Positions 24,455 through 38,300 of a stretch of DNA of 64,000 nt are shown here, piece by piece; the first letter of the stretch is position 1; every line of letters begins with the position of its first letter. The notes below the pieces were generated by a model that ran no database searches, was not told the origin of the DNA, and saw only the letters and a list, made by a program, of their open reading frames with translations. The stretch is from Odontesthes bonariensis (Eukaryota; Chordata; Actinopteri; Atheriniformes; Atherinopsidae). The stretch is from the NCBI RefSeq assembly GCF_027942865.1, contig NC_134528.1, positions 12,602,086 to 12,666,085 of the forward strand, written 5' to 3'. The position numbers and the translations under genes were made by a program.

Positions 24455-27400
24455 CTTCAGGAAAATAAGCAAAAGCATTAGAAACAGGAATAGACAGCTT
24501 CTAAACAAGGGTTAGTATACAAAACAGAAAAGCAATTTGATGATATCAGCCACATTAAACAAGACTGACAGGATAAACTGGGAGGGAAGCAGGATATGAT
24601 GGCTAAAATAAAGTCTAGAAGGGCAAAGCCTGAACAGAACCCGATCAGAGCTACAATACAGGCTCATTTGTTAAGGTTTTGGCATTAAATAGGGTTGATA
24701 TTCTCTCAGAATGAATGGCAATTACAAATTTGCAGGTTTTCCAGGAAATTTTTTGCTGAGTTGCTATCTAGCCAATTAAAGGTATCTGTGCTGCTGCTTG
24801 CCAGAAGCCCATGCAGGGTAGTGCATGTTTCCCATCTTCATCACCAGCTGTCACACTGTGTTCCAGGCTTCACTATTATATCTGCAGGCAACTAGAACAG
24901 ACCAACTGGGGAGTCTCATGAGAACAGTTCATTCCAAAAATACCCGATTCTAAAAATAAAAGCAATACAATTATTTTGCAGTAGTTTTAACAAGGTACTG
25001 GGACCCAGCTGGAGGTTGTAACATAAAACACAAAAACAATAAAACAACATTTCTGCCACCAATTTGTTACTGACTGATTTGTCCAAATGGGATTTTTTAG
25101 CCATGAAATAAGATGATTCTATATCAGTCTTAACATCAACTACTATAGGAAGAATTGCCATTAAAATTCAGAATAGTGGAGGCTATCAGATGATGAACAT
25201 GCTGATAATCTAGACTCGTCATTCCATTGATGCACAAATACTTCTACCAGAGGTAGCAAAGACGTTTTACTGGATCATAGAGCCATCACTATGTTTAACT
25301 CGAGGTGGGGTGGGGGTGCTCTTTTCCTTATGGGCTTCAATTTGTTGCCTATAACCAATTTCAAGTACTGTGTTGCTAAAACGCAGTTTGGTATCCCTTA
25401 CCTACAGAACATTATCCTAGAGAAACTATACGTTTTTGCAAACAATTATCTTGACACCATTTGGTTCAGTGCAAGGTATGGTGTAAAGGCTTTAACCAAC
25501 ACCTCAGAGTACTCCAGGACAGGTCTTACCTGTTACACTTTCGTTACATACATTGGTAAGGTACCATTTTAGCCATGGCATGGTTCTACATCCATCAACA
25601 CAAACATTCCCACTGAACTTCTTTTCACAGTCATACAATCTCTATGTCAGCTCACTGAGGGTACGGGATCAAACCAACAACCTTCGGATGGGTGAATGAC
25701 CACTAACTCCCAGCTCCCAGGTGCCTTCCATGACTTTTTTCCCCTACAATTGGCACCAAACTTTATAAATTGCTATCAGAAAGTTTATTTTCAGCACCAC
25801 ATCCTGAAAGGATCATCTTACAGTTTTATGACAAGGAATGTCAAACGGGTGTTTCAAGGACTTTGGGGACTGACATGTAGACTTTGGAATTGTTGTTTTT
25901 ATTCACAGAAAGGAGGTTATGTGGTTTGTTAGGTTATTTATGCATGTATTTATAAAGATATTCCATCTAATATCAGTGTATGATATAAATGATTAATAAA
26001 CATATCTGTTAATTCATAAAGAATAAAGTATTTGGTAAAAGTGAATAGTGAATAATAGTAAGAAAAAAAAAAAAGAAAAAAAAAAGCCCCAGCCATAAAA
26101 TCTAGTGGTTACAAGGCTACAATCATATTCGTGTTCTACATGGGTTCCTACATTGTGGAAAAGCTGTACAAGGTGAGGGCCAACCTTGCCCATCTCCCCA
26201 CTGACTGCTGCCTTTGTTTGGCTCTGGGCCCAAGGTATGCAGATATGGCTGTTTAATCAGCTGGTAGGGGATATGTAATCCATTTGGTGTGGCATCAGGC
26301 CCAGGCCAGCATGCAGGACCCTTTTCCTCCCAATCACATCAAAAGAAATGGACGCCCGATTCATTCATCCACAGGACTGCCTGGGAGTCCTGTTCATTTA
26401 TGAAGTGGAGCCCATATATCCCCCTCCCCAGGCTGCCTAGACCAGGCTCTGTGTGCTGCCTCTGTTCCCCAGTCACGGGTTGAAGCTCCAGATGGGGACC
26501 CTTTGTCTTGCCCTGGGTGTGCAGCACACACCACCATTAATCCTGCCTTCTGAGAGCTTAAAGAGGACCATGGCAAATATTTGTGAGCCGCCAAAGTGTA
26601 GCGACAGAAAGAAGAGGCCTGGGGGTGACCAAGGAGAGAGGTGCTGAATACTGAGGCCATGTTGAATATGGGGAAGCAGTGCCATGTGTTTATGCATGTC
26701 TGTCAGCTGCTAGCGCTTGGGTTATGTGAGCTGGTCCACTAATGGTTGGGGTGTTATGTCTCCTGTGCTGAATTACTCCCGCACCCTTCCTTGCCCAAGG
26801 ACTGATTGAGTTCACACACGCACAGGGTGGCATGAACACACAAGCAAGTTAGTCACATGGCTCTTATGTTTCAAGCAGTTAAGCCAATAGCATCAACCAC
26901 AATGTGTCTCTTACCTGATGCTCTTTTAAATCTCCCTTTACCTCCGTCCTTTAGATATGCATGCATGCATGTGTGTGTGTGAATTCATTTTGCTGCTTTC
27001 CTACCATTGCCATAAATAATGAAGGAGTAACCAGGTCAATGTGACCATGCAAAATTCAGCACAATGCATCTAGTGTTACCAGTGAGGTAATCTGGGTCTT
27101 GCTGCGTGTCTGACAGGTCAATGCAATATCAATACACGTGAAGAGATAGATTTGGTCCCAAAGCCTGACTGATGCTGCACAGCCTTCATGAGTGGATGAG
27201 GTCAGAAAAACACTTCACCAGAAAACTAGTAAATACAAGGTTTGGGTTGTCAGTGGGCAAAGGACTGAAGCTGCAGTAGGAATTTTTGATGCACTTGGCT
27301 AGTGGTGAATGAGAACAGTAGCTGGTTAGACACATATAGATCATCAACAATAACTAAAAAAGAAAAAGATTAACGTTGAGGTAATCAATAGACAAGATGC

Positions 27401-30400
27401 CAAACATCAACTGGTTGCAGATTCTCCAACATGAGAACTTTGTCACATTGAAAACTTATTATCTATCAATTATAAACTATTGAGAACATCTGGGAAGTCG
27501 TGAAAGGCACTTTACAATTCCAGTGTGTAGCATTTAGGGGGATATACAGGTGTTTTCATGAGCTCAGTATCACTCAAAAACAGGGACAGCCATGTACAAC
27601 AGGCAGTTATTGTTGAAAGATGTCATAGGCTCTTTTCAGTAAGTGTGTCATGTTGTGATGCCATTACAGTAGCTTAGATTGTAGGGGTGGGCAGTAATAT
27701 CCTCTCAAAGTTAGATTGAAAATAAATTGATGCCGATCACAGTGACAAGCATTAGACATTTTCAGTCGATCCATATATAGGAGGCAACACCCTCAGCACA
27801 AACAATTGCAACAACAGCCAATGTGTCTACAGTATTGGCCATCACATCAAAATATGCACCCATTTATTAGAGCATGACATTTTTTGAGCTGCCAGCTGCC
27901 AGGGGAATAGTCTCAACGAAAGGTGGAGGATAATGAATCAACTCGACGATTGGCATAAAAGCAGGGGCAAGACCGAGACTGAACTTTATTATCCTCCCAA
28001 ATCATTGGGGTAATTATTTATCATGCATCTTCTTTTACTGTAGAGCTGCATGCATCTACTCAGCCCTTCGCTCTCTGTCATTGCTGAATGACCCACATGC
28101 ACTCATGTTACATCAGCTCCTCCCCTCTATGTGCCCAGATACAACGAAAAAACTGGTGCCACTTAAAAAAAACAAAAACCTACATACCAAAGAAATATAG
28201 CTACTTTAGGCTGCCTGTTCTTTGTTGATTGGCGATTATAAAGTGACACCATGATTCTTCTGAGGAGGAAACATTGCAGAAATTCAGCAATACATGTTTC
28301 TGCCTCAGACAGACAAAATTGCAGAGGAGTATGACCAACTTTACACAAACTCTCGCTTTTTGTACCATTAAGGCCACTCAGAACCAATGGCTTCACTTTT
28401 CTTTTGCCAAAATTTGACAAATGAGACAGCGACTGGCATCTGAAATTGTGACATACCGAATCCAGCTTGTCCGGCGTATTTCTGAAACTTAGATTTAAAG
28501 GAAGTGGACCGAATTCTCTTCCTTTATAAGAGACAATGCTTTAATTATTTATAGCATTTAGGGGCCATACATAAATGTAAGAAAACACATTTTTGAGCGG
28601 ACGGGATTTTCAAAGTTCTGAGTGATGAATCTGTATTTCGAACAAATGTTTGACTCTTGCCAAACAACAATCAACTTAGAAAATGTGTCAATGAGTAATC
28701 TGAATCATTACTTAACTTGCTTTAAAACAGGTGTATTAACCTCTAATCTTACAGCATCTATTGCATGATAGTGCATTACACAGTTGCAAGCCGAACACAA
28801 GTTGGGTATCAAGCAGATACTCCAGATACAACAATTTAAGAGTACAGTATAACTCAGGATGCCATATACACAGATATATAACACAGCACTTGCCTCTATA
28901 AAACATGGGCATAACGTTGTGAGTACACACTGTTCCCCCATGAAACGAAAGTAGATCTGGATGACTCAGCAGCACACTTGAGTGCGGAAGTCAGCTGTGC
29001 ATCAGAGACAAACGGACAGCAAAAGGTCACAAACAGATGATACAGAAGGAAATGAGGTTGTTTAATATAATGTGAAAACAGCTTCCTCTTTGCTTCGATC
29101 ATTTATATTGTCAAGGCAACTGATTGCAGGGTGACAGGCATACGCACCTTCCCATCAGTTAATGCTTAACACAGAGGAACATAAACACAGACACTAGTGC
29201 TCACAGAGGGAAGCAAATGTGTCACATATCGTATATCCAGTTTCGATTTATACTTCTCCCTTAACCTCTTCACCTTTTTGCTGGGTAAGCCTTTTGCTTG
29301 ACGGAGTGCCAGTGGAGCAGATAAGGCATGCATAAGGGTGGAGATGAAAAGTTCAAAAGTGAGCCAACAGTGCATGACTCAGTGTGGTGTTTTGGTGTGA
29401 AGGATATTATGCCTTCAGAGTAAACTTTGGAATGCCAGCCTGGAAATGGTCTTTTTTTTCCTCCTGCTTCAATTCAACACATGGAAATAAGCACCTACTC
29501 AACTAAAACCGTACTACTACTACAGTAGTAGTTGTGTAGGCATGTGTAATATAAGCATATTTATTCAAGCAGACCAAAATGACTGATAATTAGGTTGAAA
29601 GACAATGTGAGCTCTAGTGGTCATGAGAGCAACTGCAAGTGAAAAGGAACTAACTATCAAGTTCAAACTAACCAAGTAATGATGTAATTCCCATTTAGTT
29701 AATCATTTTATTGTCTAAACCTATCCAGGAAGTGACAAAATTGTTCTGTCTAATTGAACGTAATTCGGAAGTCAAAAACCAGTTGTCATGTGTCAGTCTT
29801 AAACACACAAGCGCTGCACGTAGAGGTTAGACTTCACCCTTTCGCTGCAGGTTAACTGCAGGGTAGAAAGCCAAATTTTCTAGGGTTGCCTGTGTCATGA
29901 GTCCATCTAAATTGTTGCATGAAATTTTTCCCCACATGGCGGCTAGTACTTGAGGAGGTCATTACAGGTGAACTACAGGTTGTAATGGCACAAAATGACT
30001 CACAAAACTAAGCAAACCCTATTTCAGGCCAAAGTCATCAATCTACTTTGATGGTTTTCAGCAGATTTGTGTTGTGATTCAATAAATTTAGTTTTTATGA
30101 CTGTTTTACCACTGAAACTGCAGTTATGATTCTCTATTACTATTTATCTATATGAGCACCTGGTCTTAAGGTACATACCCAAAATACCTGCCTGAGGGTT
30201 GCAAGATTGCTGCAGATTGATGAGACATACCTCTATAAAGACTGAGTGTGGACGTAATACTGTAAACTCTTCTTGAAATGACTTTACATAGCAACAAAGA
30301 TGGTTCCTATCAACCTAAAATTAACATTGGCTAACAACGAAAGAGGTCAGGGAATCATCTCTGACCTAAAAGTTGTGAGTCAAAGGGGAATAAACTCTAT

Positions 30401-33400
30401 AGAGGACAGCTCATTTGTGGCTAAATTGCAAGTGCTTGAATTAAAGCAGGGGCACCTCGCATTAAGGGGCAAAGTATGTTTCAACCAGCCACAGCATACA
30501 CAAAAGCAAATGGAAACTGGATCAAAATAGAGAAACAGGGATTAAGATGGCAGAAGTTTACCAACACGGACATGACGCTGACAAATACATGGACATTTGA
30601 GTTATCATTACCACTGCTATTTCCTCTGCCCCACATAAGCAAATAATACATCATAAGTATTTTGTAATTTGAGCTGCCACCTGGCAACGTAGCGAGGAAC
30701 CACATGTATGAGAGCTACGACAACATTGACAGGAGAAGAGTCACTCAATCCAGTTCTTTGTGTAGTTTTTCATACAAGACTAGTCAATACACCATCAGCC
30801 CTACACACCGCCTAAAAAAAGCAAGCTATACAACAATAACCTGAAGGGGAACACAACTTGATGATATCTATAGCCTTTATGTTCAGCCAAGCCTTGTGGG
30901 TGACATGGGATGCTAACACAAGACAAAGCTTTCTGCCCTCACCCTGGGCCTGTGGGGGGGAGGTGTGTAGCTGCATGTGTTTTCTTCCACTCAGTGACGC
31001 TGCAGGAGTCTTGGCCTTGAGGGTGAGAATGTGATCGCAGTTTGACTGTCTCTATTAAAAATATAAAGGTCCCAAGAGTGACGAAGTGTGCATCAAGAGC
31101 CCCAAAAAGAGTCAAAGAGAGTAACAACTCCTGCCAGCTGGGATACAGTGTGGTTTTATCCTAATCAACTTGGAATTCACTTTTCACATCTCTTTACTAT
31201 TACCCGATATTAACAAGACACAGATAAGAACCATGAAATAACACAGCTGCAGCCTTTTTAGAAAAAACAACCCAACTGAACATAGGAAAACCACCATGTT
31301 ACGTGCATGTTATGGCAACAGAAATGACAGATATTAACTTAGAACCCTCACATCCACTGCTGAGTTTGTGGCCACACAGCAACTTTTATCACTTTAAAGT
31401 GCAAAGGCTGTGTAATGTTGACTCAATCAGCAAACAGCTGCAGTATGGTTTTCACACTTCACACAGATTAACCGTTCTTTTCAGTCAAGCTGGACACAAA
31501 GGGGATTCCCTGGTAGCAGAATGAAGAGCCATTTGCTTTTTCCCCCATCCTGTAGCTTTGTGCAAACCTTTTGTAAGTGCAATTGGTATTTGTCTGTGTG
31601 TGAGAAAGAGACACCGATGAAACCACCCACTGGAAACTTTTTGCTCTTCCCAACCACAAACATATCCGAGGCAAAACAAATAGGACGTGAACAATCAAGC
31701 TTAACTTTCAGTCTCTGGGAGTTGCATGTTTTTAACTCTGGAACAGAGATTTACACTTCATAGAAAGTCTTTTTATTTATTAAATGAGATTCTTGAAAAA
31801 GTTCAACAACATCACAGCTTTAAGTTTTGTGCTCAGTATGCAGAGCTCCGTGTGACCCAGATCTAACCACAGTCTTTTTCATCATCATGTCAACACTGCT
31901 GCTGACTTGCTAAGCCTCAGTTTGTGTATTCGTGTCTCCATGGGTATGAGTGCAATGAGAGCAGTACAGCCCTGCTGAGTCACCTGCTTCTGATACATAA
32001 AAACGTACTCATATGTGCAACCACGCACGCACACAAACATGAGCACACAAGCTTTTAGGAGAAAACATGGCTCTCGCACAAACCAGGCAAAAGCCCAAGT
32101 CTCTCCAGCCAACCAGCTTGTCATCTGGTAATTGCTAGTGTGACTGCTTCCCCACTGAAACTGCTAACAATCTGTGTTCATGTATTTAAGTGGCAGTGCC
32201 ATGTTTCAGTCTGCCATCTGCGGGCTTTAGCTCCCCGATTCTCTCCCACTCTCACTCATTTCCTTTCTTGTGGGTGGAAAAGTACTGTTGAGAGGCGCAG
32301 CGGCTGAAGCCCAGTCAGCTCCTTTGTCTTGCCGTGGGAGTCTAGTCTCACCATGAAATAAACTCAGCTTAATTATTAATATCCCATTGACTTCTAACAC
32401 ACAGCAGGTTTTAGAGGATCCTGCAGGCAGGGGAAACTGGGGTGGTGAGGGATGGAAGGCCAGGCACGGGCACCCAGTAGCGTCTCACCAAGCTTTTTAA
32501 TCTCCTTGAGCAGCTAACGCCACAACCATCTATGGTGTGGATTCAGTGTGTGACATGTTGTGTTTTAGTCTCACATTTGTCCAATACAAAATCATAGTGA
32601 CCACTTGAATGACCTGTATTGCAAATATTTGGCTAAAACTGACTACATATGGATATGCTTAGACAAATTTTGGCATGAAATATAAAGCTGCATGGCTATC
32701 TATAGGCATTATTTTGCTAGGCACTTCAAATACAGTTATAGCTGATATGTGGTCAAATATACTGTATAAATAACTATGTTTATATGTGCAAATATACATG
32801 CATTTAAATAAACAAAGATAAATAAACATGTTTATTTCACAATATGTTATGTTGATTAACAGTTAACCAAGCTAATGAAGAACAGCAGGAATAAATACAG
32901 ATGTGTTCGTACCTGTGTTTGGTGAGGTAGTTTATCACACATGCTTTCATCATCATCAGTGGTAGGTATCTTACAAATTCTTTCTTTGCCTAGAGAATAA
33001 CATTATCTTTTCTTTTTTTTTTTTACTTAACAATAAACCCAAGTGTTGACTATTGCTGAGACGAAGTGTAAAATAAATATGGCTTAGAACATACTGGAAG
33101 ATACATTTACATTGATTTTGATCGCATTTCAGAAATTAGGCTTTTATGTTTTATGTCTTTTATATTCCACCTGTCAATAGCCTTGTAACAAGGACCTATG
33201 TTGCAAGTACAAGCCCAAACCAAATAGATGTATGTTTTAAACCACCAAATTGACAGCTAACGCAATAAAAATAAAAAATGAAAAAAAAATAAAAAAAATC
33301 ACAGAAGGTGAGATCCAAATTTTAACACAAAAGGCCAGCCTGTCACGCTGACTGCTGCCAGGAATGCTTGCATACATCAGTTATACTGAGCACAGAGTTG

Positions 33401-35319
33401 GACTTTTTAGCTATGAGTTTCATCTTATTTCCTATGTGTGCAAGAAAGGAGGAGTTAAAACTCGTGTTTTACACAGATGTTTACCTATAAGCATAAAATG
33501 TACCGTAAATGCAAATAGCAAAGTAGTGCAAGAGTGTAAGAGGGGGTCATGTGCAGGGAAGAGAGCTCTGGCTTGATCACAAAAATAACTTTCGAGAATT
33601 GATTGTGTTTACATTCTCTTTAAAGCTGTCAATTTCAACCTGCAGGAATAGGATGAAAACATGGATTAAACTCAGTTCGAGAGATTGAATGTAATTGTGG
33701 TAAATGCTGCCCTTGACCACAACGCTGATGTGATGATGCCTATAGGTTTCCAACAAAGAAAATTTCGGAAAACGGTCATTTCAATTTTTTTAAAACTCCT
33801 TTACACTTAGATGGTTTACTCATTTGCAAACATTTCAACTTGTGTAATCCTGTGGCAATGAAAAGGGTGTGAAACGCAAAACCCAACCCTTCTCTGGAAA
33901 CAAAAAGATATGGTTGGAGCATTTAGCCAGGAAAGAAATCCAAACAACAAAAACAGGCTTTCAAGTGTTATCTATTCAAAAAATAAAAAGGGAAATCCAG
34001 CAGTGGAAACTGAAACCTTATGCAATATGCATTTTTTCTATTTACCATGAAAATATCCTGGACCCAGCAGCTGACAGACAAACGAGATGCAGAGAACTGT
34101 TAGGGACTAGCAAACACCACTGTGCTCATATATATATCCACATTTATTATGATGTATAATTCGTTTTTTAATTGAAAGTTATTGTAATATTGTCTGCACA
34201 CCAACAGTCCATTATTGAATGACTTCTGACTGCTCTTGACTTTAGTTCTCATCTTCAACTGGGTTTAGAACACAAAAGAGGGTCCCTCTGGGTTCTGCTT
34301 CAGTTCAAAAGGCCATATTGTGTGCTTAGTATTCCCTGGATTCCTGGATTAGCGTCACTGTTACAGTGCAGAGCCAAACAGACCTAAATTATACATTTAG
34401 AAACACTATAGTTGTTGAGCTGACAAGCTTCTGACAAGTTCACAGACTCAGTGGAGACGAATGCACTGAGATAACTTCACTTCCTTCCTACACAGACAAA
34501 ACTAATGTGTCAACAATGGTTAAGAGAACAGGGTGGGGGACTGTGCTGTTATGTTAGACACTGTAAAATGCTTGCACTCTTACCTACAGAGGAAAAGGCT
34601 TTACAGTGATCAAGACTGATCAAAAGTGCAGGAAAGTGACTCAGAGCTAACCTGCTAAGACATGATTGAACATTAGGTCCAGCCCTGTGCAAATGCAACA
34701 GAATGAAAGGTCACTGTGATGGGAAAGAGATTTTAGAATTGTCAAGGTGAAACATATAAACAAGGTGTTGAAATACTGCTGGTAGCATACTGTGTCTTGC
34801 AGGCGCTCACTCCCCGACTGATGGGTACATACCTGAAACCATGTACATTATCATAGCCATTGATGCTATAGGACACCAGAGGAGGAGTGAAAGATAAGCT
34901 AGAGTGAAATACAGTATGTGCCTGAGAGCCAACCCAGGGGCAGATCTAAGCTTGTAAAGGAGATTAAGCTGCAACCACAGCCTTGCACAGAGGCAATCGC
35001 CACCCTGTCGAGGTTCAGTGTCACAGATCTGCAAAGGACAAAGCCCATCCACAATCACTACTGTCTTGTGTTCTCTCTAGTGTCTATTTGATTCACTTGA
35101 ATGGGGACCTGATAGGTTGTTTATGTCAGGAGGGAAGAGCATCAGCTTTCTGTGCTCACACATAACTCTAAGTCTTCTATTCAGTCTGTATGCATGCAAA
35201 TAAACTAGAAATGACACACTTCAAATTACAGGATAAGAAACTGCAAAACATGTACAGCACAACAAAAGACAGTAACAGAATATGTTTACAGTTTGGATCC
35301 TGTGAAACATATTGCTGTC

Positions 35320-35363
<44 letters not shown>

Positions 35364-38300
35364 AAAAGATGTTTGTCAGTTTGGCATTCAAATGCAGGTA
35401 AGATTAGACAATTCTGTCTGCCACTGAAGTAGCAACATAAATAAACTGCTGTAAAAATCCATTTTGATCAGCTGACAGCAGATATCCTTCCATTCTGAGA
35501 GCTGTCTCTACAGTCTCTTTTTCATACTATATGCAATTTGCTTTCCTAATGAGTAGTCTTTGCTTAATTTGCATGAAAGCCAGTGGAAATCTTCCCTGCA
35601 TGCCTCTTCTTATTTTGGGTTACGGACCACTCAAAATGACTTGTAAGAAGGGATTTGTCACATGCATGTATATTGGCAAATATACTTACTGCACATTTGA
35701 GCAGAACTAGTCAGGTGGGGCCCGCAAAAAGTTTATTGCAAGTTTGTTTTAAGCTGTTCAAAACTTTTGATGTTCTCCGTCACAATGGCTATAAAAATAC
35801 AGAATAGGTCATGTTACAGGAATCCACAGTGGCATTGAGCCACATCCTTAGCTCTCTCATTCCACATCCGTCTCAGACATGCTGGTTCTGATGACACAGA
35901 TTATAGGAGAAGCAGTTACGGTGATAGCTTTGAATATTTGCATACCGACCATCTGGTGGGAAGTGTGTGTTCTAACTGATGTTATTCATTCCACAAAACT
36001 GCAGTTTGTGCACATGTGTGTTTTTGCATAGGTATAACAGTTTCATTGATAAGGTGTGTTGACCTCTGTACTTTACACAACACAGTTCATATATGAGATG
36101 GAAAAAAAGACAGCGTATTGTTAGTATGTTACACATAATACGATAGTTATTGTTCTCACTGAAGAGTTTGTTCAGTTTTTTCTGAAGTAGGATTATGTGA
36201 GGTGCTTAGTTTTGGTCAGTGTGTGTGACATGGAAGTGTTGAAGGCTTTACTTTTCAGTTGGACAACTTTCCCAATGAGAGCTGAGGCAGTTATTTTGCT
36301 CTCGTCAAAGTCACCAGACATTTTTGACAAAAACGATAATTTCCTGAAGCAGGGTGCTAACGGTATTAAACTAATGTATTCCTTTTTTTTTTAGCAACAT
36401 GAGCATGTTTGTTTTTATCAACACAGGAAAGTACAAGCTGGAAGCAGCAGTGCATGTGCAACCCAGCTCCAGCACAGTAAAATTACTGAAGGAAAACTAA
36501 TCTGCATTGTAATCACATGACCACTGACCCCCACAGCAGAGCTTGTTTCCTGTTGTGTCCCTCAGTGACGACCGCCGACAGCGAGGCCACGAACCAGGGT
36601 GCGGTTTCGGTAAACTAGTTCATGGTTCCTATCATCAGGGACTTGCTCTTTCTCCCAAGAGCTTTAATCTGGCTAAGACTGCTTGTTTCCCAACATTCAC
36701 ATTAGCAGTCAAGCATCAGCCACAGGGAAAGGTTTACAGTGTAAACCATTTTGAAGACGGTTGCTGCTGTGTGAAAATGTTTGCGGTGCACTCCCTGCCA
36801 GATTCCAAGGGGAATCAAGCGTGGCCCTCCTCTAACTCACAGGCCCTCAGTCAAAATACCTATCAAGCCTCTTTTCTGATCCGACTCATCGCTACACGGT
36901 TTTCTGCACCGATACTGAACGTGCATGTCTAAATTTGAGATGTGCCATCTTTGTTTGCAACAGACAAAGCCCCCAGAGAAGCAGCAGTAGCAATGAGACT
37001 GCTAAAACAAACGGTTCATCAAGACGCAGCGTGATGTGAAGCTGCTTTTATTAAGCTTCAAAGCTACTCAGCTCTGTGCTGATGCAGTTCCTTGAAGATA
37101 AGACAACAGAAACAAAGAACACAGGGCCAACTGAGGTCACAGACAGTGGGAGACCCCTATTCAAAACAGACAGCTTACATGAAGCCACAGGACAGAGAGA
37201 ACAAGGACAGCATACTAAAACTCTGAGTGCTCCGGCAGTGTAACACACTGGTAACAGTTTGACCACTAAGACAGAAACATACAAGGCTTTTCGGCTCGTT
37301 CTCCACCGTTCAATAATGTTGCCAAGTTGAAACCTTTTCAGGGATTTTCCGTGCTGCCATAAAAAAACAAAGAAAAGTAACCCCAAACACTAATTCACCA
37401 TTTTAAAGCTGCGCAGATCCATGTTCATATCAACAAAGGATTAAACGAGTAACATGAAAAGGGTAATTTGTAGCAACAATCCCGCAAACATCAATCTCCC
37501 AACTTTGCACGTCCTCTCTGCAGTTCCTGTGGTGTTTCCAGTTTTCACTGACTGCTTCAGTTTCGTGCCTGCAGTGTGATTGTTTTGGTTCGGTCTCATT
37601 GTTTGTATAAAACTTGGTTGCACTCACAGCAGATAAATCATTGTTTGCAACCTTGACAGGACCGAAGGACAAACTATAAGAACAACAAGGTGGTGAGTGG
37701 AACATTTTGCAGCCCAGATATGTAGACGCTGCTTGGCCAAAAACACCTGAATTTAACTAAGTGGATGATCTGGTGTTGCCTCAGTTGGTTGGGTCTAGGT
37801 TCTTCTATAGATTTTAGTCAAAACTTATGAAGAATTAATTTTTTTTGTGGCAAAACTGATTTTTAAAAAAAACAAAAAACATTTTCTACACCGGTTTGAG
37901 TGCCGTGCTGCTGGAAAGAATTCCTCTGGTAATTCTGGGACTTTTATTTATTCATCTTTCAAATATCTGTTATGATTAGTAACCATGCTAACGGGAAAGT
38001 CAGTGACATGTGGTTTTAGTCATGAATAAGACCCCAAATTCAGATGCCCTGAAGAGGAGAAATACTGGATATGGAGCAAGGAGCAAAATGGAGAGAAATG
38101 GGGTGGATGTTTAATGTGTTTCTTCCATTGATTGCCATAATTAATACCAGAAAACTGGCAACTAAAATGAATAAGCAGCGGCAGTACTGGGAATGCAGTG
38201 TTATAGGTTCCACTGAGAGATGGCTCCAGGGACTCCAATGCCCGTCTCCCCAACTTTACCACAATGGAGGCAGACAGAGACTGCAGACAGAGTGGTAGAA

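Noticed and set aside
29509..29532. Small hairpin of CTA/TAG repeats
   Set aside because: A 9-bp stem in simple-sequence DNA; expected by chance and with no context.
36543..36932. 129-codon open frame in lhpp intron 6
   Set aside because: No recognisable motif, no supporting promoter or splice sites; the length is within chance for an 18-kb intron.
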